Below the pieces are notes generated by a model. It saw only the letters and a list, made by a program, of their open reading frames with translations. It made no database searches and had not been told where the DNA came from. A stretch of DNA of 64,000 nucleotides from Sphingomonas sp. ID1715 (GTDB lineage Bacteria; Pseudomonadota; Alphaproteobacteria; Sphingomonadales; Sphingomonadaceae). The position numbers were made by a program, and so were the translations under genes. Within the stretch, counting starts at the first letter, position 1; each line of letters opens with the position of its first letter. The stretch covers positions 424,378 through 488,377 of the forward strand of contig NZ_JABEPR010000003.1 of the NCBI RefSeq assembly GCF_013044515.1, in the 5' to 3' direction. This document shows positions 19,625 to 30,698 of the stretch, piece after piece.

Positions 19625-20854
19625 TCACCGCCGGCTCTCGGTGATCGCGGAATAGATCATCGTCTTGAGCTCGCGCCGCACCGGGTAGGTGTTGCTTGGG
19701 CTCAGCTGGGTCATGAAGATGAAGATCAGCCGCTCGACCGGATCGATGTGGAAGGCGGTCGAGAACATGCCGCCCCAATAATATTCGCCGACCGATCCGT
19801 GGACGAGCGTCGGCGCCAGGTTGATCGTCACCGCGAAGCCGAGGCCGAAGCCCACGCCCGCATTGGTCGCTTCGCTGAACAGCGAACGCGACATGCTGGC
19901 AAGGTCGCTGCCGCCGGGCAGGTGGTTGATCGTCATCAATTCGATCGTCTTCGGGCTCAGCAGCCGCGTGCCGTGCAACTCGCCCTTGTTGAGCAACATC
20001 GCGCAGAAACGATGATAATCGGCGGCGGTCGAGACCAGCCCGCCGCCACCCGAGAATTGCGTCGGCTTGCGCGACCAGGCGCTCTCGGCGCCCTTGTCGT
20101 ACATCACGGCGCCCTTTTCCGGGTGCATGGTGTAGCAGTCGGCGAGGCGGTGCACCTTGTCGGCGGGCACCTGGAAGAATGTGTCTTCCATGCCGAGCGG
20201 GGCAAAGATCCGATCGCGGAAAACCCGGTCGAGCGGCTTGCCTTCGATCCGCTGGATGATCAGGCCGAGAATGTCGGTCGCGACCGAATAATTCCACGCC
20301 TCGCCGGGCGAGAATTCGAGCGGGATGGCGGCGAGCGTGCGAACGACGCTGTCGAGATCGTGCTCGCCATACCAATTCTCGATCTTCGTCTCGCGATAGG
20401 CGGCGTCGATGTTGCCGCGATTCTGAAAGCTGTAGGTCAGGCCGGCGGTATGGCGCAGCAGGTCGACCATCCGCATCGGCGCGGCGGTCGGCCTGGTGAC
20501 GAACGGCGCCGACCCGCCGCCGCCGTCATAGACGCCCAAGCCCTTCCACTCCGGGATGATGCGGTGCACCGGGTCGTCGAGCGCGACCTTGCCTTCTTCG
20601 ACCAGCATCATGAAGGCGACGCTGGTCACCGGCTTAGTCATGGAGGCGATGCGGAACAGCGTGTCTGCGCCGACCGGCTGGCTCTCTCGCATCGATCCGG
20701 CGGACGAGAAATGCACCGGCTGGCCATCGCGGCTGACCAGCAGCTGCGTGCCCTTGAACCGCCCGCTCTGCACATAGCGCTGATCGAGGAAGCCATCGAT
20801 CGCCGCGAGCCGTCCAGCGTCCATGCCGAAAGTGGCGGGATCGGCAATCTGCAT
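19625..20854 (-). CDS. Serine hydrolase, beta-lactamase class C / esterase family
   Basis: Cytoplasmic-looking hydrolase of 409 residues, with no signal peptide. The Ser-x-x-Lys motif is SMTKPV, followed by LLRHTAGLTYSF, and a Tyr motif in the WNYSVATDILG region; the third motif is probably HGSVG near the C-terminus. These match EstB-like esterases and class C-type serine hydrolases rather than true secreted AmpC. The start at ATG 20854 (MQIADPATFG) has AGGAG nine bases upstream; the same frame remains open far upstream to 22123 but this is antisense to the acyl-CoA ligase. First gene of the leftward acyl-CoA/amidase operon. Confidence 0.9.
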   Translation of the reverse strand: MQIADPATFGMDAGRLAAIDGFLDQRYVQSGRFKGTQLLVSRDGQPVHFSSAGSMRESQPVGADTLFRIASMTKPVTSVAFMMLVEEGKVALDDPVHRIIPEWKGLGVYDGGGGSAPFVTRPTAAPMRMVDLLRHTAGLTYSFQNRGNIDAAYRETKIENWYGEHDLDSVVRTLAAIPLEFSPGEAWNYSVATDILGLIIQRIEGKPLDRVFRDRIFAPLGMEDTFFQVPADKVHRLADCYTMHPEKGAVMYDKGAESAWSRKPTQFSGGGGLVSTAADYHRFCAMLLNKGELHGTRLLSPKTIELMTINHLPGGSDLASMSRSLFSEATNAGVGFGLGFAVTINLAPTLVHGSVGEYYWGGMFSTAFHIDPVERLIFIFMTQLSPSNTYPVRRELKTMIYSAITESRR

Positions 20855-20920
20855 GGCGGTCGCTCTCCTGTTTTCGCGGGGCGGCTTATCGCCTTGAGTG
20901 TGGCCTCGATCAACAATATC

Positions 20921-20941
20921 CCGCGGAAAAGCGCGGTTTTT
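20921..20941 (+). terminator. Terminator-like hairpin in a divergent promoter region
   Basis: CCGCG (20921-20925) and CGCGG (20932-20936) form a five-base stem with a GAAAAG loop and TTTTT follows immediately. It sits 27 bases before the rightward acyl-CoA ligase ATG, where a normal terminator is unexpected; it could attenuate the ligase transcript or be fortuitous. Confidence 0.35.
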
Positions 20942-20968
20942 CGATGATCGCGATGCGGGAGAGACTGA

Positions 20969-22672
<1,704 letters not shown>

Positions 22673-22678
22673 ACCTCG

Positions 22679-22785
22679 GTCATCCCGAACTTGTTTCGGG
22701 ACAAGGGTCGAGCCGCGAGTGGCCTGATGCAGCCCCCGAACCACCAGCCGCCGAATGCCTTGTCCCGAAACAAGTTCGGGATGAC
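22679..22785. repeat. Family E palindromic repeat
   Basis: Arms GTCATCCCGAACTTGTTTCG and CGAAACAAGTTCGGGATGAC are perfectly complementary over about 26 bases, with a 55-base centre. It lies between the convergent acyl-CoA ligase and SDR genes and could serve as a bidirectional terminator. This is the only copy of this family in the window. Confidence 0.92.
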
Positions 22786-22792
22786 GATGGAG

Positions 22793-23575
22793 CTACTCCG
22801 CCGCCTTCGGCCTAATCCGGCTGACCAGCCCGGGCGCCCAGCGCATGATGAAGGCAAGGCGCTTAGCGGTCTTGCCGACGACCACGTGCCGCTTCCGGCC
22901 GTGAACCGCTTCCCACACCGCCTCGGCCACCTTTTCGACGGGCGTGAACTCCAGGCCCATCTCGACGACCCGCTCGCGCATGCTCTGGTTGGAGTCGGCG
23001 GTAGCGCCGCTCAGCAGCGGCGTGTCGATGAAGCTCGGCATGATCGAGCGAACCTTGACGCCGTGCGCCTCCTGCCACTCGGCGTCGAGCGAGTCGGTCA
23101 GCGCGCGCACGCCGAATTTGGTGACGCAATAGATCGACATGCCGGTGCCGGCATAAAGGCCGGCGGCCGAACAGGTGTTGACCAGCGCAGAGCCGGGCGT
23201 CGCCTTCAGGTGCGGCAGTCCGGCCTCGGCACCGTGGATCACGCCGCGCAGGTTGATGTCGAGCACACGGTCGGTCTCGTCCTCGCTCATCGCCTCGAAC
23301 GCGCCGCCCTGCGCCACGCCCGCATTGTTGAACAGCACGTCCAGCCGGCCACCGCTCGCGGTCACGAACCGCTGCAAGGCGTCACGCCACTGCGTGCGGT
23401 CGCGCACGTCCATGCGGGCGGTGAAGGGGTCACCGCCGATCAGCCGCGCCGTCTCTGCCATCCCCGCTTCGCTGACGTCGCCCAAGCCGACGAACCAGCC
23501 GCGGCTGGCGAAGAGCTGCGCTGTGGCCCGGCCAATGCCGGATCCCCCGCCGGTGATGAAGATCGCCTTGCGCAT
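22793..23575 (-). CDS. Short-chain dehydrogenase/reductase
   Basis: Classical SDR, 260 residues. NAD(P) motif TGGGSGIGRATA at residues 8-19, NNAG (LFNNAGVAQGG), catalytic Ser in VNTCSAAGLYAGTG and Tyr-x3-Lys in YCVTKFGVRAL. The C-terminal tail (KRLAFIMRWAPGLVSRI) is hydrophobic/basic and may associate with membrane. Substrate unknown. Convergent with the acyl-CoA ligase, and its start is 53 bases after the gcvPB stop, so it could be read with the gcv operon or from its own promoter. Confidence 0.92.
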   Translation of the reverse strand: MRKAIFITGGGSGIGRATAQLFASRGWFVGLGDVSEAGMAETARLIGGDPFTARMDVRDRTQWRDALQRFVTASGGRLDVLFNNAGVAQGGAFEAMSEDETDRVLDINLRGVIHGAEAGLPHLKATPGSALVNTCSAAGLYAGTGMSIYCVTKFGVRALTDSLDAEWQEAHGVKVRSIMPSFIDTPLLSGATADSNQSMRERVVEMGLEFTPVEKVAEAVWEAVHGRKRHVVVGKTAKRLAFIMRWAPGLVSRIRPKAAE

Positions 23576-23628
23576 GCCGCCCCTCCCGCTACTGTCACCA
23601 ATGTAAGGAAAAGACCGCGGGCGGCAAG

Positions 23629-25314
23629 CTACTCGGCGGCCTGCGCCGCCTCCGGATCCTTCCAGACCAGCACCGGCTTGCGCGCGGCGAGCGTCTCGTC
23701 GAGGCGGCGGCGGGGTGCGAAATGCGGCGCGGCCTTGAGCGCCGGATCACCGGCCTTGGCCCGCTCCGCCACCGAGCGCAGCGCGCCGATGAACTGATCG
23801 AGCGCAGCCTTGCTCTCCGTCTCCGTCGGCTCGACGAGCATGGCGCCGTGGACGACCAGCGGGAAATACATGGTCATCGGGTGGTAGCCTTCGTCGATCA
23901 GCCCCTTGGCGATGTCGAGCGTGGTGAAGCCGTCGGCCAGTCCGTCGTCGGAGAAGAGCGCCTCGTGCATGCAGGGGCCGCTGTCGCCGAACGGTGCGTC
24001 GAGCACATCCTCGAGACTCCTGAGGATGTAGTTGGCGTTGAGAACGGCATCCTCGCTCACTTGGCGGAGACCGTCCGCGCCATGGCTGAGCATATAGGCA
24101 GCGGCGCGGGTGAACATGCCCATCTGGCCGTGAAACGCGACCATGCGGCCGAAGCTATGGGCGTGATGCTCGCCCGCCGTTTCCTCCTCGACCAGGTGGA
24201 AATGGTCGCCCTGCTTTTCGACGAACGGCAGGGGTGCGAAGGGCGCGAGCGCTTCGGAAAACACCACGGGACCCGAGCCCGGACCGCCGCCGCCGTGCGG
24301 CGTCGAGAAGGTCTTGTGCAGGTTGATGTGCATGGCATCGACGCCGAGGTCGCCAGGGCGTACGCGGCCGACAATCGCGTTGAAGTTCGCGCCGTCGCAA
24401 TAGACGAAGCCGCCGGCGGCATGGACCGCGTCGGCGATACGCTTCAGGTCGGGCTCGAACAGGCCGCAGGTGTTCGGATTGGTGATCATGACACCCGCGA
24501 CATCAGGACCCAGCCGCGCCACCAGCGCGTCGAAGTCGACGCGGCCGGCGGGCGTCGCAGGGATGTTCTCGACCGCATAGCCGGCAAAGGCCGCGGTGGC
24601 CGGGTTGGTCCCATGCGCCGACTCCGGCACCAGGATGACGGAGCGGGCATCGCCACGTGCCTCCAGCGCCGAGCGGATCGCGAGCAGGCCGCACAGTTCG
24701 CCATGGGCACCAGCCTTGGGGCTCATCGCGACGGCAGGCATGCCGGTCAGCTTGCACAGCCAGTCGGCGACCAGATGGATGAGCGCATAGGCGCCCTGCA
24801 CCGTTTCCTGCGGCTGCAGCGGGTGGATGTCGGCAAAGCCCGGCAGCCGCGCCATCTTCTCGTTCAACCGCGGATTGTGCTTCATGGTGCACGATCCGAG
24901 CGGGAAGAGGCCAAGGTCGATCGCGTAATTCTGGCGGCTGAGGCGGGTATAGTGGCGCACCGCTTCCGGCTCGGACAGGCCGGGGAGGCCGATGGGGCGG
25001 GTGCGGAGCAAAGCTCCTCCCCGGAACGGGGAGGGGGACCGCGACGCGTCAGCGTCGTGGTGGAGGGGCCGCAGCGCAGCGAGGACTGCCGAACCCTCCG
25101 CTTCGCTCCGGGCCCCTCCACCATGCTGCGCATGGTCCCCCTCCCCGTTCCGGGGAGGAGCTGGGGGGAGGTCAACACCCGTCGTCTCCTCATCGCCGAT
25201 CTCGAAGATCAACGGTTCCTCGAGCATCAGCGCGCGGTTGCCGGTGAAGGTCTGCGCGACCGTCTCCGTCTCGCCTTCGGGGCGGGAGACGCGGCCCTGT
25301 CGGTTCATGCTCAT
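23629..25314 (-). CDS. gcvPB: Glycine dehydrogenase (decarboxylating) subunit 2, with in-frame repeat
   Basis: PLP-binding beta subunit of the split P-protein, which decarboxylates glycine and passes the aminomethyl group to lipoyl-GcvH. Lys334 in [20 protein letters not shown] is the PLP lysine; [20 protein letters not shown] and [13 protein letters not shown] are diagnostic. The N-terminal part carries about 50 residues (about 51-101) encoded by a family A palindromic repeat, between the [12 protein letters not shown] start and the [14 protein letters not shown] motif; removing it leaves about 511 residues, near family length. ATG 25314 overlaps the gcvPA stop by four bases. Confidence 0.96.
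   Translation of the reverse strand: MSMNRQGRVSRPEGETETVAQTFTGNRALMLEEPLIFEIGDEETTGVDLPPAPPRNGEGDHAQHGGGARSEAEGSAVLAALRPLHHDADASRSPSPFRGGALLRTRPIGLPGLSEPEAVRHYTRLSRQNYAIDLGLFPLGSCTMKHNPRLNEKMARLPGFADIHPLQPQETVQGAYALIHLVADWLCKLTGMPAVAMSPKAGAHGELCGLLAIRSALEARGDARSVILVPESAHGTNPATAAFAGYAVENIPATPAGRVDFDALVARLGPDVAGVMITNPNTCGLFEPDLKRIADAVHAAGGFVYCDGANFNAIVGRVRPGDLGVDAMHINLHKTFSTPHGGGGPGSGPVVFSEALAPFAPLPFVEKQGDHFHLVEEETAGEHHAHSFGRMVAFHGQMGMFTRAAAYMLSHGADGLRQVSEDAVLNANYILRSLEDVLDAPFGDSGPCMHEALFSDDGLADGFTTLDIAKGLIDEGYHPMTMYFPLVVHGAMLVEPTETESKAALDQFIGALRSVAERAKAGDPALKAAPHFAPRRRLDETLAARKPVLVWKDPEAAQAAE
25012..25162. repeat. Family A palindromic repeat inside gcvPB, in frame
   Basis: About 151 bases bounded by AGCTCCTCCCCGGAACGGGG and CCCCGTTCCGGGGAGGAGCT. 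Inner arms GTGGTGGAGGGGCC and GGCCCCTCCACCATG also pair. On the gcvPB strand the element is open and encodes a segment beginning [15 protein letters not shown] and ending [13 protein letters not shown], in the same frame as the copy in ligD. Very similar in sequence to the copy at 63582. Confidence 0.93.
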
Positions 25315-26672
25315 GCCAGTTCCTCCTCGAGGGCGGCGGCCAGGGCCTCGACATCCTCAGTCGTGGTGGTTTCGGTGACGGCGACGACCAGCCCGTTCTG
25401 GAGCGCGTCGACACCCGGATAGAGGCGGCCGAGCGAGACGCCGGCGAGAATGTCACGCTCGGCCAGGCGGCGAACCAGCGGGCGGGCCTCCTTCGACAGC
25501 TTGAGCGTGAACTCGTTGAAGAAGGCGCTGTTGACCAGTTCCACACCCGGCACCTTGGCCAGCCGTTCGGCAGCAGTCGCCGCGCCGGCATGGTTCACTT
25601 CCGCCAGGCCGCGCAGCCCTTTCTCGCCCAGCAGAGTCATGTGGATCGAGAAGGCGAGGGCGCATAGCCCCGAGTTGGTGCAGATGTTGGAGGTCGCCTT
25701 CTCGCGGCGGATATGCTGCTCGCGGGTCGAGAGCGTCAGCACGAAGCCGCGCTTGCCCTCGGCATCGACCGTCTCGCCACAGAGCCGGCCCGGCATCTGG
25801 CGGACGAACTTCTCCTTGCAGGCGAACAGGCCGACATAAGGCCCGCCGAACTGCAGCCCGACGCCCAGCGCTTGGCCTTCGCCGACGACGATGTCCGCGC
25901 CCATCTCGCCCGGGCTCTTGAGCAGGCCGAGCGCGACCGGTTCGGTGACCACCGCCACCAGCAGCGCACCCTTCTCATGCGCACGGGAGGCAAGCTGCGA
26001 CAGGTCGGCGACCCGGCCGAGAATGTCCGGATACTGGACGACGACGCAGGACGTGTCGCCGTCAATGGCCTCGATCAGCGCGTCGATGTCGGTGGCTTCC
26101 TCCAGCTTCGGCAGGGCGGTGCGGAGATCGTCGCCGGTGAAGCGCGCCATCGTCTTGGCAACGGAGACATAATGCGGATGGAGACCGCCCGAGATCAACG
26201 CCTTGCCGCGGCGGGTGATCCGGCGGGCCATGGTGATCGCTTCCCAGCAGGCGGTCGAGCCGTCGTACATCGATGCGTTTGCCACGTCGCAGCCGAGCAG
26301 GCGGGCGACCTGGGTCTGGAACTCGAACAGCATCTGCAGCGTGCCCTGCGCGATTTCCGGCTGATAGGGCGTGTAGGCGGTCAGGAACTCACCGCGCTGG
26401 ATCAGGTGATCGACGCTCGCCGGGATATGGTGGCGGTAGCTGCCGCAGCCGAGGAAAAAGGGCACGTCGCCAGCCACCATGTTGCGTCGGGCGAGGGCGG
26501 ACAGCTGGCGCTCGACCGACAGCTCGGACGCATGGTTCGGCAGCTCGGCGATGGGCGCGGACAGCCGCGCCTCGGCAGGCACGTCGACGAACAGGTCGTC
26601 GATGCTGTCGGCGCCGACCTTGTGCAGCATGGCGCTGCGATCGGCTGGGGTGAGGGGAAGGTAGCGCATCAA
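25311..26672 (-). CDS. gcvPA: Glycine dehydrogenase (decarboxylating) subunit 1
   Basis: Alpha subunit of the split P-protein, 453 residues. It begins [19 protein letters not shown] after one extra Met, contains [19 protein letters not shown], the [20 protein letters not shown] motif and [13 protein letters not shown], all standard for GcvPA. With GcvPB, GcvH, GcvT and Lpd it forms the glycine cleavage system. Start at ATG 26672, overlapping the end of the methyltransferase gene upstream by four bases; its own stop overlaps gcvPB. Presumed to be controlled by the tandem glycine riboswitch at the operon head. Confidence 0.96.
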   Translation of the reverse strand: MMRYLPLTPADRSAMLHKVGADSIDDLFVDVPAEARLSAPIAELPNHASELSVERQLSALARRNMVAGDVPFFLGCGSYRHHIPASVDHLIQRGEFLTAYTPYQPEIAQGTLQMLFEFQTQVARLLGCDVANASMYDGSTACWEAITMARRITRRGKALISGGLHPHYVSVAKTMARFTGDDLRTALPKLEEATDIDALIEAIDGDTSCVVVQYPDILGRVADLSQLASRAHEKGALLVAVVTEPVALGLLKSPGEMGADIVVGEGQALGVGLQFGGPYVGLFACKEKFVRQMPGRLCGETVDAEGKRGFVLTLSTREQHIRREKATSNICTNSGLCALAFSIHMTLLGEKGLRGLAEVNHAGAATAAERLAKVPGVELVNSAFFNEFTLKLSKEARPLVRRLAERDILAGVSLGRLYPGVDALQNGLVVAVTETTTTEDVEALAAALEEELA

Positions 26673-27433
26673 TCAGGCTTTCTCATCGTAAATCGGAGAC
26701 GGACATAGTCGGCGATCCAGTTCCCATCGGGCTGGCGCAGCAGGGGTTCGGCGCGAGCCTCAGCCTCGGCGACGACAGCGTCGATCTCGGCCTCGGGAAC
26801 GCGAGCGGCGTCGAGGAAGCCGGCGCGGAAGGTGCGGTACCAGGCTGCGGCACCCACCGGCAGCGGCGTTGGCCGATCGATCAGCCAGGCTTCGACATCC
26901 GCAAAGCCCGCGCCTCCATAAACGGCGCGAAACTCATCGGGTGAGGCATACCATTGCGGGTCTTCCGCCGGCACGGGATAGCCGTGTTCGGTCAGAACTT
27001 CGCGCAGCGCACCGCGCAGCTTGGCGATGTTGCCGGCGCCGCCCTGCTCGCCGACGAAGCGGCCGCCGGGCTTGAGGGCCCGGAACACGCCGCGCGCGAC
27101 AGCGGGCGGATCGAGCATCCAGTGGAGCGCGGCGTTGGAAAAGACCGCGTCGAACTCGCCGTCAAAAGCGAGCGCCTGGCCGTCCATCACTCGCGCGTCC
27201 AGCCCCCGCGCCTTCGCCGCCGCCACCATCTCGGACGAGGCGTCGACGCCGACCACTTCCGCGCCTGCCGCGACCAGTGCCTCCGTCAGCACACCATCAC
27301 CGCAGCCGAGATCGAGGATGCGCTCGCCGGCTTTGGGCGCGAGCAACTCCACCACCGCCTTGCCGAGCTCGGGCACGAAAGCGGCGTTCTTCGCGTAATC
27401 GGTCGGGGACCAGCGGGAGGTCGGATTGAGCAA
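26669..27433 (-). CDS. Class I SAM-dependent methyltransferase within the gcv operon
   Basis: A 254-residue Rossmann methyltransferase: SAM motif [15 protein letters not shown], acidic motif [16 protein letters not shown], then [17 protein letters not shown], a pattern like trans-aconitate methyltransferase (Tam) and UbiE/BioC-like enzymes. The C-terminal portion ([25 protein letters not shown]) also resembles Tam relatives. It is inserted between gcvH and gcvPA and overlaps gcvPA by four bases, so it is translated with the glycine cleavage genes. Substrate unknown; a link to one-carbon/SAM balance is only inference. Confidence 0.9.
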   Translation of the reverse strand: MLNPTSRWSPTDYAKNAAFVPELGKAVVELLAPKAGERILDLGCGDGVLTEALVAAGAEVVGVDASSEMVAAAKARGLDARVMDGQALAFDGEFDAVFSNAALHWMLDPPAVARGVFRALKPGGRFVGEQGGAGNIAKLRGALREVLTEHGYPVPAEDPQWYASPDEFRAVYGGAGFADVEAWLIDRPTPLPVGAAAWYRTFRAGFLDAARVPEAEIDAVVAEAEARAEPLLRQPDGNWIADYVRLRFTMRKPD

Positions 27434-27450
27434 TAGACTAACCCCTTCAC

Positions 27451-27529
27451 CGCTCGCTTCGAGCGAAGTCGAGAAGCCTGTCCTGAGCTTGGACGAAGGG
27501 CGTATCTCGACTGCGCTTGATACGAACGG
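27451..27529. repeat. Family D repeat, copy 1
   Basis: CGCTCGCTTCGAGCGAAGTC begins an imperfect palindromic element that ends TCTCGACTGCGCTTGATACG, with a centre containing CTGTCCTGAGCTTGGACGAA. Located between gcvH and the methyltransferase gene, it fills the only large gap in the operon. Related arms occur at 49342-49440 and 55597-55671. Confidence 0.8.
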
Positions 27530-27531
27530 AC

Positions 27532-27906
27532 TTAAAGAGAGCTGACGAACTCCTTGTACGCGCCCTCGTCCATCAGCCCGTCGAGCTGGGACGGGTCGCT
27601 CAGCCGGAGCTTGAAGAACCAGCCTTCACCTTCCGGCGCGGTGTTGACGAGATCGGGGGTGTCGGCGAGCGCGGCATTGCCCTCCGTGACTTCACCCGAG
27701 ACCGGCGCATACACGTCGGACGCGGCCTTGACCGATTCCACGACCGCCGCTTCGCCACCCTGGCTCAGCTGGCGCCCGGCTTCCGGCACTTCGACGAACA
27801 CGACGTCGCCAAGCTGGCTCTGCGCATAGTCGGTGATGCCGACGGTGGCGGTGTCGCCGTCAACGTCGATCCACTCATGCTCCTTGGTGAAATAGCGCGG
27901 CATCAT
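27532..27906 (-). CDS. gcvH: Glycine cleavage system H protein
   Basis: Lipoyl carrier of the glycine cleavage system, 124 residues. Lipoylation site Lys60 in [20 protein letters not shown]-terminal [14 protein letters not shown] and C-terminal [20 protein letters not shown] are characteristic. Two successive ATGs (27906, 27903) are possible starts; the first touches the gcvT stop by one base. The methyltransferase and P-protein genes follow after a repeat element. Confidence 0.97.
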   Translation of the reverse strand: MMPRYFTKEHEWIDVDGDTATVGITDYAQSQLGDVVFVEVPEAGRQLSQGGEAAVVESVKAASDVYAPVSGEVTEGNAALADTPDLVNTAPEGEGWFFKLRLSDPSQLDGLMDEGAYKEFVSSL

Positions 27907-29030
27907 CAGGCTCCCTTGCGGTGATAGCGGTGGGGGACGAACGGCATGGGCGTGACTACGCCCTCGAAGATCTTGGCGCGCTGGTTGAGGCGCACGCGGG
28001 TGCCTGCATCGGCGGATGACAGCGGCACATAGGCCATGGCGATCGGCCGCTCGAGGCTCGGCGAAAACCCGCCCGAGGTAACGCTGCCGACGTCGTTGCC
28101 GTCATCGTCGACGACGGTCGCGCCCTCGCGGACCGGCTGCCGCCCTTCGACGAACAGGCCGACGCGCTTCACCACGGCGCCCTGCTCACGCTCCAGCAGG
28201 ATGCGCTCGGCGCCGGGGAAATTGCGCTCCTCGCGCCGCCGCTTGGACAGCGCGAAGCCGAGATCGGCCATTACGGGCGTGGTCGCTTCGTCGAGGTCGT
28301 GGCCGTAGAGCGGCAGGCCGGCTTCCAGGCGCAGCGAGTCGCGCGCGCCGAGGCCGATCGGCTTGATCTCCGGTTGCTCGCACAGCAGCGTGGCGACCCG
28401 CTCCGCTTCGGAAGCCGGGAGGCTGATCTCCACGCCATCCTCGCCGGTATAGCCGGAGCGGCTGATGCCGATCTGCACGCCGTTCCAGTCGAAGCCGGTG
28501 CCTTCCATAAAATAGAGGTTCGCCGCCTGTGGCCAGATGCGGGCGACGGCTTCCACGGCCTTCGGCCCCTGCACCGCCAGCAGCGCCTGGTCTTCCAAGT
28601 GGTTGAGCACGATCTCGTCGGGCAGATGCTCGCGCAGATGGGCGATATCGTCCCATTTGGTCGCGCCGTTGACGACCATGTAATAGGCGCCGCCGCCGAG
28701 GCTCGTCACCATCAGGTCGTCGAGAATACCGCCGCCCTCGTTCAGTAGGAGCGAGTAGCGGATCTTGCCCTCACCAAGCCCCTTGATGTCGCCGGGAAGA
28801 AGGGCCTCCAGTGCAGCCGCGGCGTCGGGACCGCTGATCAGCAGCTGCCCCATATGGCTGACGTCGAACAGGCCCGCGGACGAGCGCGTCCAGAGATGCT
28901 CGGCGATAATGCCTTCATACTGAATCGGCATGTGATAGCCGGCGAAGGGCACCATGCGGGCTCCGCGGACGCGATGCCACGCATCGAGCGGCAGGGTCTG
29001 GGTGTGTTGGTCTTCCGCTTCGTCGCTCAA
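27906..29030 (-). CDS. gcvT: Aminomethyltransferase (glycine cleavage T protein)
   Basis: Transfers the methylene group from aminomethyl-lipoyl-GcvH to tetrahydrofolate, releasing ammonia. The protein includes [54 protein letters not shown] with the folate/Asp site, and [11 protein letters not shown]. Start set at TTG 29030: GGAGG lies at 29036-29040, five bases upstream, and the product is 374 residues, close to E. coli GcvT (364). The frame stays open to a GTG at 29096, but that would translate the 3' end of the glycine riboswitch and is rejected. First gene of gcvT-gcvH-methyltransferase-gcvPA-gcvPB. Confidence 0.95.
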   Translation of the reverse strand: MSDEAEDQHTQTLPLDAWHRVRGARMVPFAGYHMPIQYEGIIAEHLWTRSSAGLFDVSHMGQLLISGPDAAAALEALLPGDIKGLGEGKIRYSLLLNEGGGILDDLMVTSLGGGAYYMVVNGATKWDDIAHLREHLPDEIVLNHLEDQALLAVQGPKAVEAVARIWPQAANLYFMEGTGFDWNGVQIGISRSGYTGEDGVEISLPASEAERVATLLCEQPEIKPIGLGARDSLRLEAGLPLYGHDLDEATTPVMADLGFALSKRRREERNFPGAERILLEREQGAVVKRVGLFVEGRQPVREGATVVDDDGNDVGSVTSGGFSPSLERPIAMAYVPLSSADAGTRVRLNQRAKIFEGVVTPMPFVPHRYHRKGA

Positions 29031-29084
29031 CTCGGCCTCCGTGACTGCGCAGCACCGCCCGGCAGCGCCGGACGCATGAGCTGC

Positions 29085-29270
29085 CCCCTCTGTCACGGAA
29101 CCTGAGAGCTTTCGCCGTTCTTTCGAACAGCTTACCCCTTCGGTGGCCCGGGCTGACGCACGGACGCTTTCCAGAGTGTCGCTGTCAGCGCACGCGGTCC
29201 TTTGACCTGAGAGATTCCGGGGCGGTTGCTCCTTCGGCGTCCTGGTCGAAACCAGAAACTCTCCCGCGCG
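29085..29270 (-). promoter_or_regulatory. Tandem glycine riboswitch upstream of gcvT
   Basis: Reading the minus strand, two glycine aptamers follow each other. Aptamer 1 (about 29266-29185) has GGGAGAG, CGCCGAAGGAGCAA and TCTCTCAGG (CTCTCAGG = 29206-29213). Aptamer 2 (about 29180-29085) has ACCGAAGGGGTAAGC, GCTCTCAGGTTCCG (29101-29108) and ends GTGACAGAGGGGG. These are the known glycine-riboswitch core and P1 sequences. Ligand binding is expected to switch on the glycine cleavage genes. The region between it and GGAGG at 29036 is about 45 bases and holds a GC-rich hairpin candidate (CCGGCGCTGCCGGGCGG). Confidence 0.95.
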
Positions 29271-29296
29271 CGCCCGGCAGTTGCCCGCCGGCGACG

Positions 29297-29770
29297 TCAG
29301 CGGCTGTGGCGGGCCTCGCCCTCTGAGTCAACGCCGACGCCGTGCCGATAGACCAAAGTCGCGCCTTTCCATCCGGAATAGCCGAGCAACAGCACGGCGA
29401 GCGCGGACAGGATCAGCCCGGTGGGCGAAATCGCGCCGGGGCCGCCGGTAAAGCGCCAGGACCAGTTCACGATCTCGACCAGCACCACCAGCAGATTGGC
29501 GATCAGGTGATGATGGGCCGCCCGCAAGGCGCGGACCCGCGCATCGCCGAAATAATCGATCAGGCCGAAGATCGCAGCGATCCCGGCGGTGAGGATGCCG
29601 AGCCCGAGCGTCAGCAGGCCGACGGTCGCCCAGAACAGTTCGCCCGTGGTCGCGAACAGGATGTCGCAGAACAGGGTGGCGATGAACAGCGTGACCGGGA
29701 ACATCACCGTCATCGGGTGGATCGGGTGTCCGGCAATGCGGGCGGTGCTGCGCGGGTGATCCTGGGTCAT
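29297..29770 (-). CDS. DUF2231 membrane protein
   Basis: 157-residue inner-membrane protein with four hydrophobic segments. The N-terminus IAGHPIHPMTVMFPVTLFI, with the HPIHPM motif just before TM1, is the DUF2231 hallmark; AIFGLIDYFGD lies between TM2 and TM3. Family function is unknown, sometimes linked to haem/cytochrome contexts because of the conserved histidines. It precedes the riboswitch on the same strand, so its transcript could run into the gcv leader, but the riboswitch probably has its own promoter. Confidence 0.85.
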   Translation of the reverse strand: MTQDHPRSTARIAGHPIHPMTVMFPVTLFIATLFCDILFATTGELFWATVGLLTLGLGILTAGIAAIFGLIDYFGDARVRALRAAHHHLIANLLVVLVEIVNWSWRFTGGPGAISPTGLILSALAVLLLGYSGWKGATLVYRHGVGVDSEGEARHSR

Positions 29771-29849
29771 GTCAGCGCAACGCCGCGCCGAGCGGGCCGT
29801 TCCGCCCCTTGCGTCAGCCTGTGTTCAACCCATCTCCGCCACGGCCAGG

Positions 29850-30698
29850 ATGATGGATAGACGGACTTTTCTCGAAGGCGCGGCCGCTGCTGCCACGGTT
29901 GGCGTCGCGAGCGAAGCGGTGGCGCTGAGCTTCACGTCGACGCGCGTGTCGGTGCAGGTCCGCGGCGAGGGACAGGATGTGATCCTGATCCCAGGCCTGA
30001 CAAATGGACGCAGCGTGTGGGACGGCACGGTGCGCGCGGTGCCCGGCTATCGCTATCATCTGGTGCAAGTGGCGGGCTTCGCGGGCGATCCGGCGGGCGG
30101 CAATGCGTCGGGACGAGTGGTGTCGGCGGTCGCGGAAGAGATTGCGCGCTACATCGCCGAAGCAAAGCTCAAGAGCCCGGCGCTGATCGGCCACTCGATG
30201 GGCGGCATCGTCGCGGTGATGGTCGCGGCGCGCTATCCGGCCCGCGCAGGCAAGGTGATGGCGGTCGACATCTTGCCGTCGCCCGCAAGCGGCTTCGGCT
30301 TTGCCGGCGCGCAGATCGCCCCGCTCGCCGATGCTCTGTTCGGCTCCCTGATGAGCACGCCGGGCGGACGTCGCACGCTGGACAATCTGATCGGCACGTT
30401 CGGCGGATCGGGCATCGCCAACAGCCGGAGCGACTCGGGCGTGGTCGCCCGCGCGACGCACGAGCTGGCCACCACCGACCTCACGCCCGAACTGTCGAAG
30501 ATCAAGGCGCCGCTGACCGTCGTCTATGCCGTCCCCTCGAGCGCGCAGGACGCGCCGGCGGTGGATCGGCTCTACCGGACCAGCTATGCGCCGGCCAAGG
30601 ATGCGCGACTGCGCCGCGTCCCCGGCGCCACTCACATGGTCATGTATTCGCAGCCCCAGCGCTTCTACGCGGAGGTGCGGGAGTTCCTGCGCAGCTAG
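29850..30698 (+). CDS. Tat-exported alpha/beta hydrolase
   Basis: 282 residues with a twin-arginine signal peptide, MMDRRTFLEGAAAAATVGVA, then an alpha/beta-hydrolase core: oxyanion region VILIPGLTNGRSVWDG, nucleophile elbow GHSMGGIVA, catalytic His probably in GATHMVMYSQP near the C-terminus. Starts ATG 29850 or 29853; a longer frame from 29769 would overlap the DUF2231 promoter and obscure the Tat motif. Substrate unknown; esterase or similar. The stop overlaps nadB's stop region by four bases (convergent). Confidence 0.88.
   Translation: MMDRRTFLEGAAAAATVGVASEAVALSFTSTRVSVQVRGEGQDVILIPGLTNGRSVWDGTVRAVPGYRYHLVQVAGFAGDPAGGNASGRVVSAVAEEIARYIAEAKLKSPALIGHSMGGIVAVMVAARYPARAGKVMAVDILPSPASGFGFAGAQIAPLADALFGSLMSTPGGRRTLDNLIGTFGGSGIANSRSDSGVVARATHELATTDLTPELSKIKAPLTVVYAVPSSAQDAPAVDRLYRTSYAPAKDARLRRVPGATHMVMYSQPQRFYAEVREFLRS

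Noticed and set aside
18085..20947. Long rightward open frames opposite the amidase and serine hydrolase
   Set aside because: They mirror genes with full catalytic motifs and have no recognisable motifs; they are consequences of GC-rich third positions.
29031..29096. GTG start for gcvT inside the riboswitch
   Set aside because: It would translate the GACAGAGGGG end of the second aptamer; the TTG at 29030 has GGAGG at the correct distance and gives family length.
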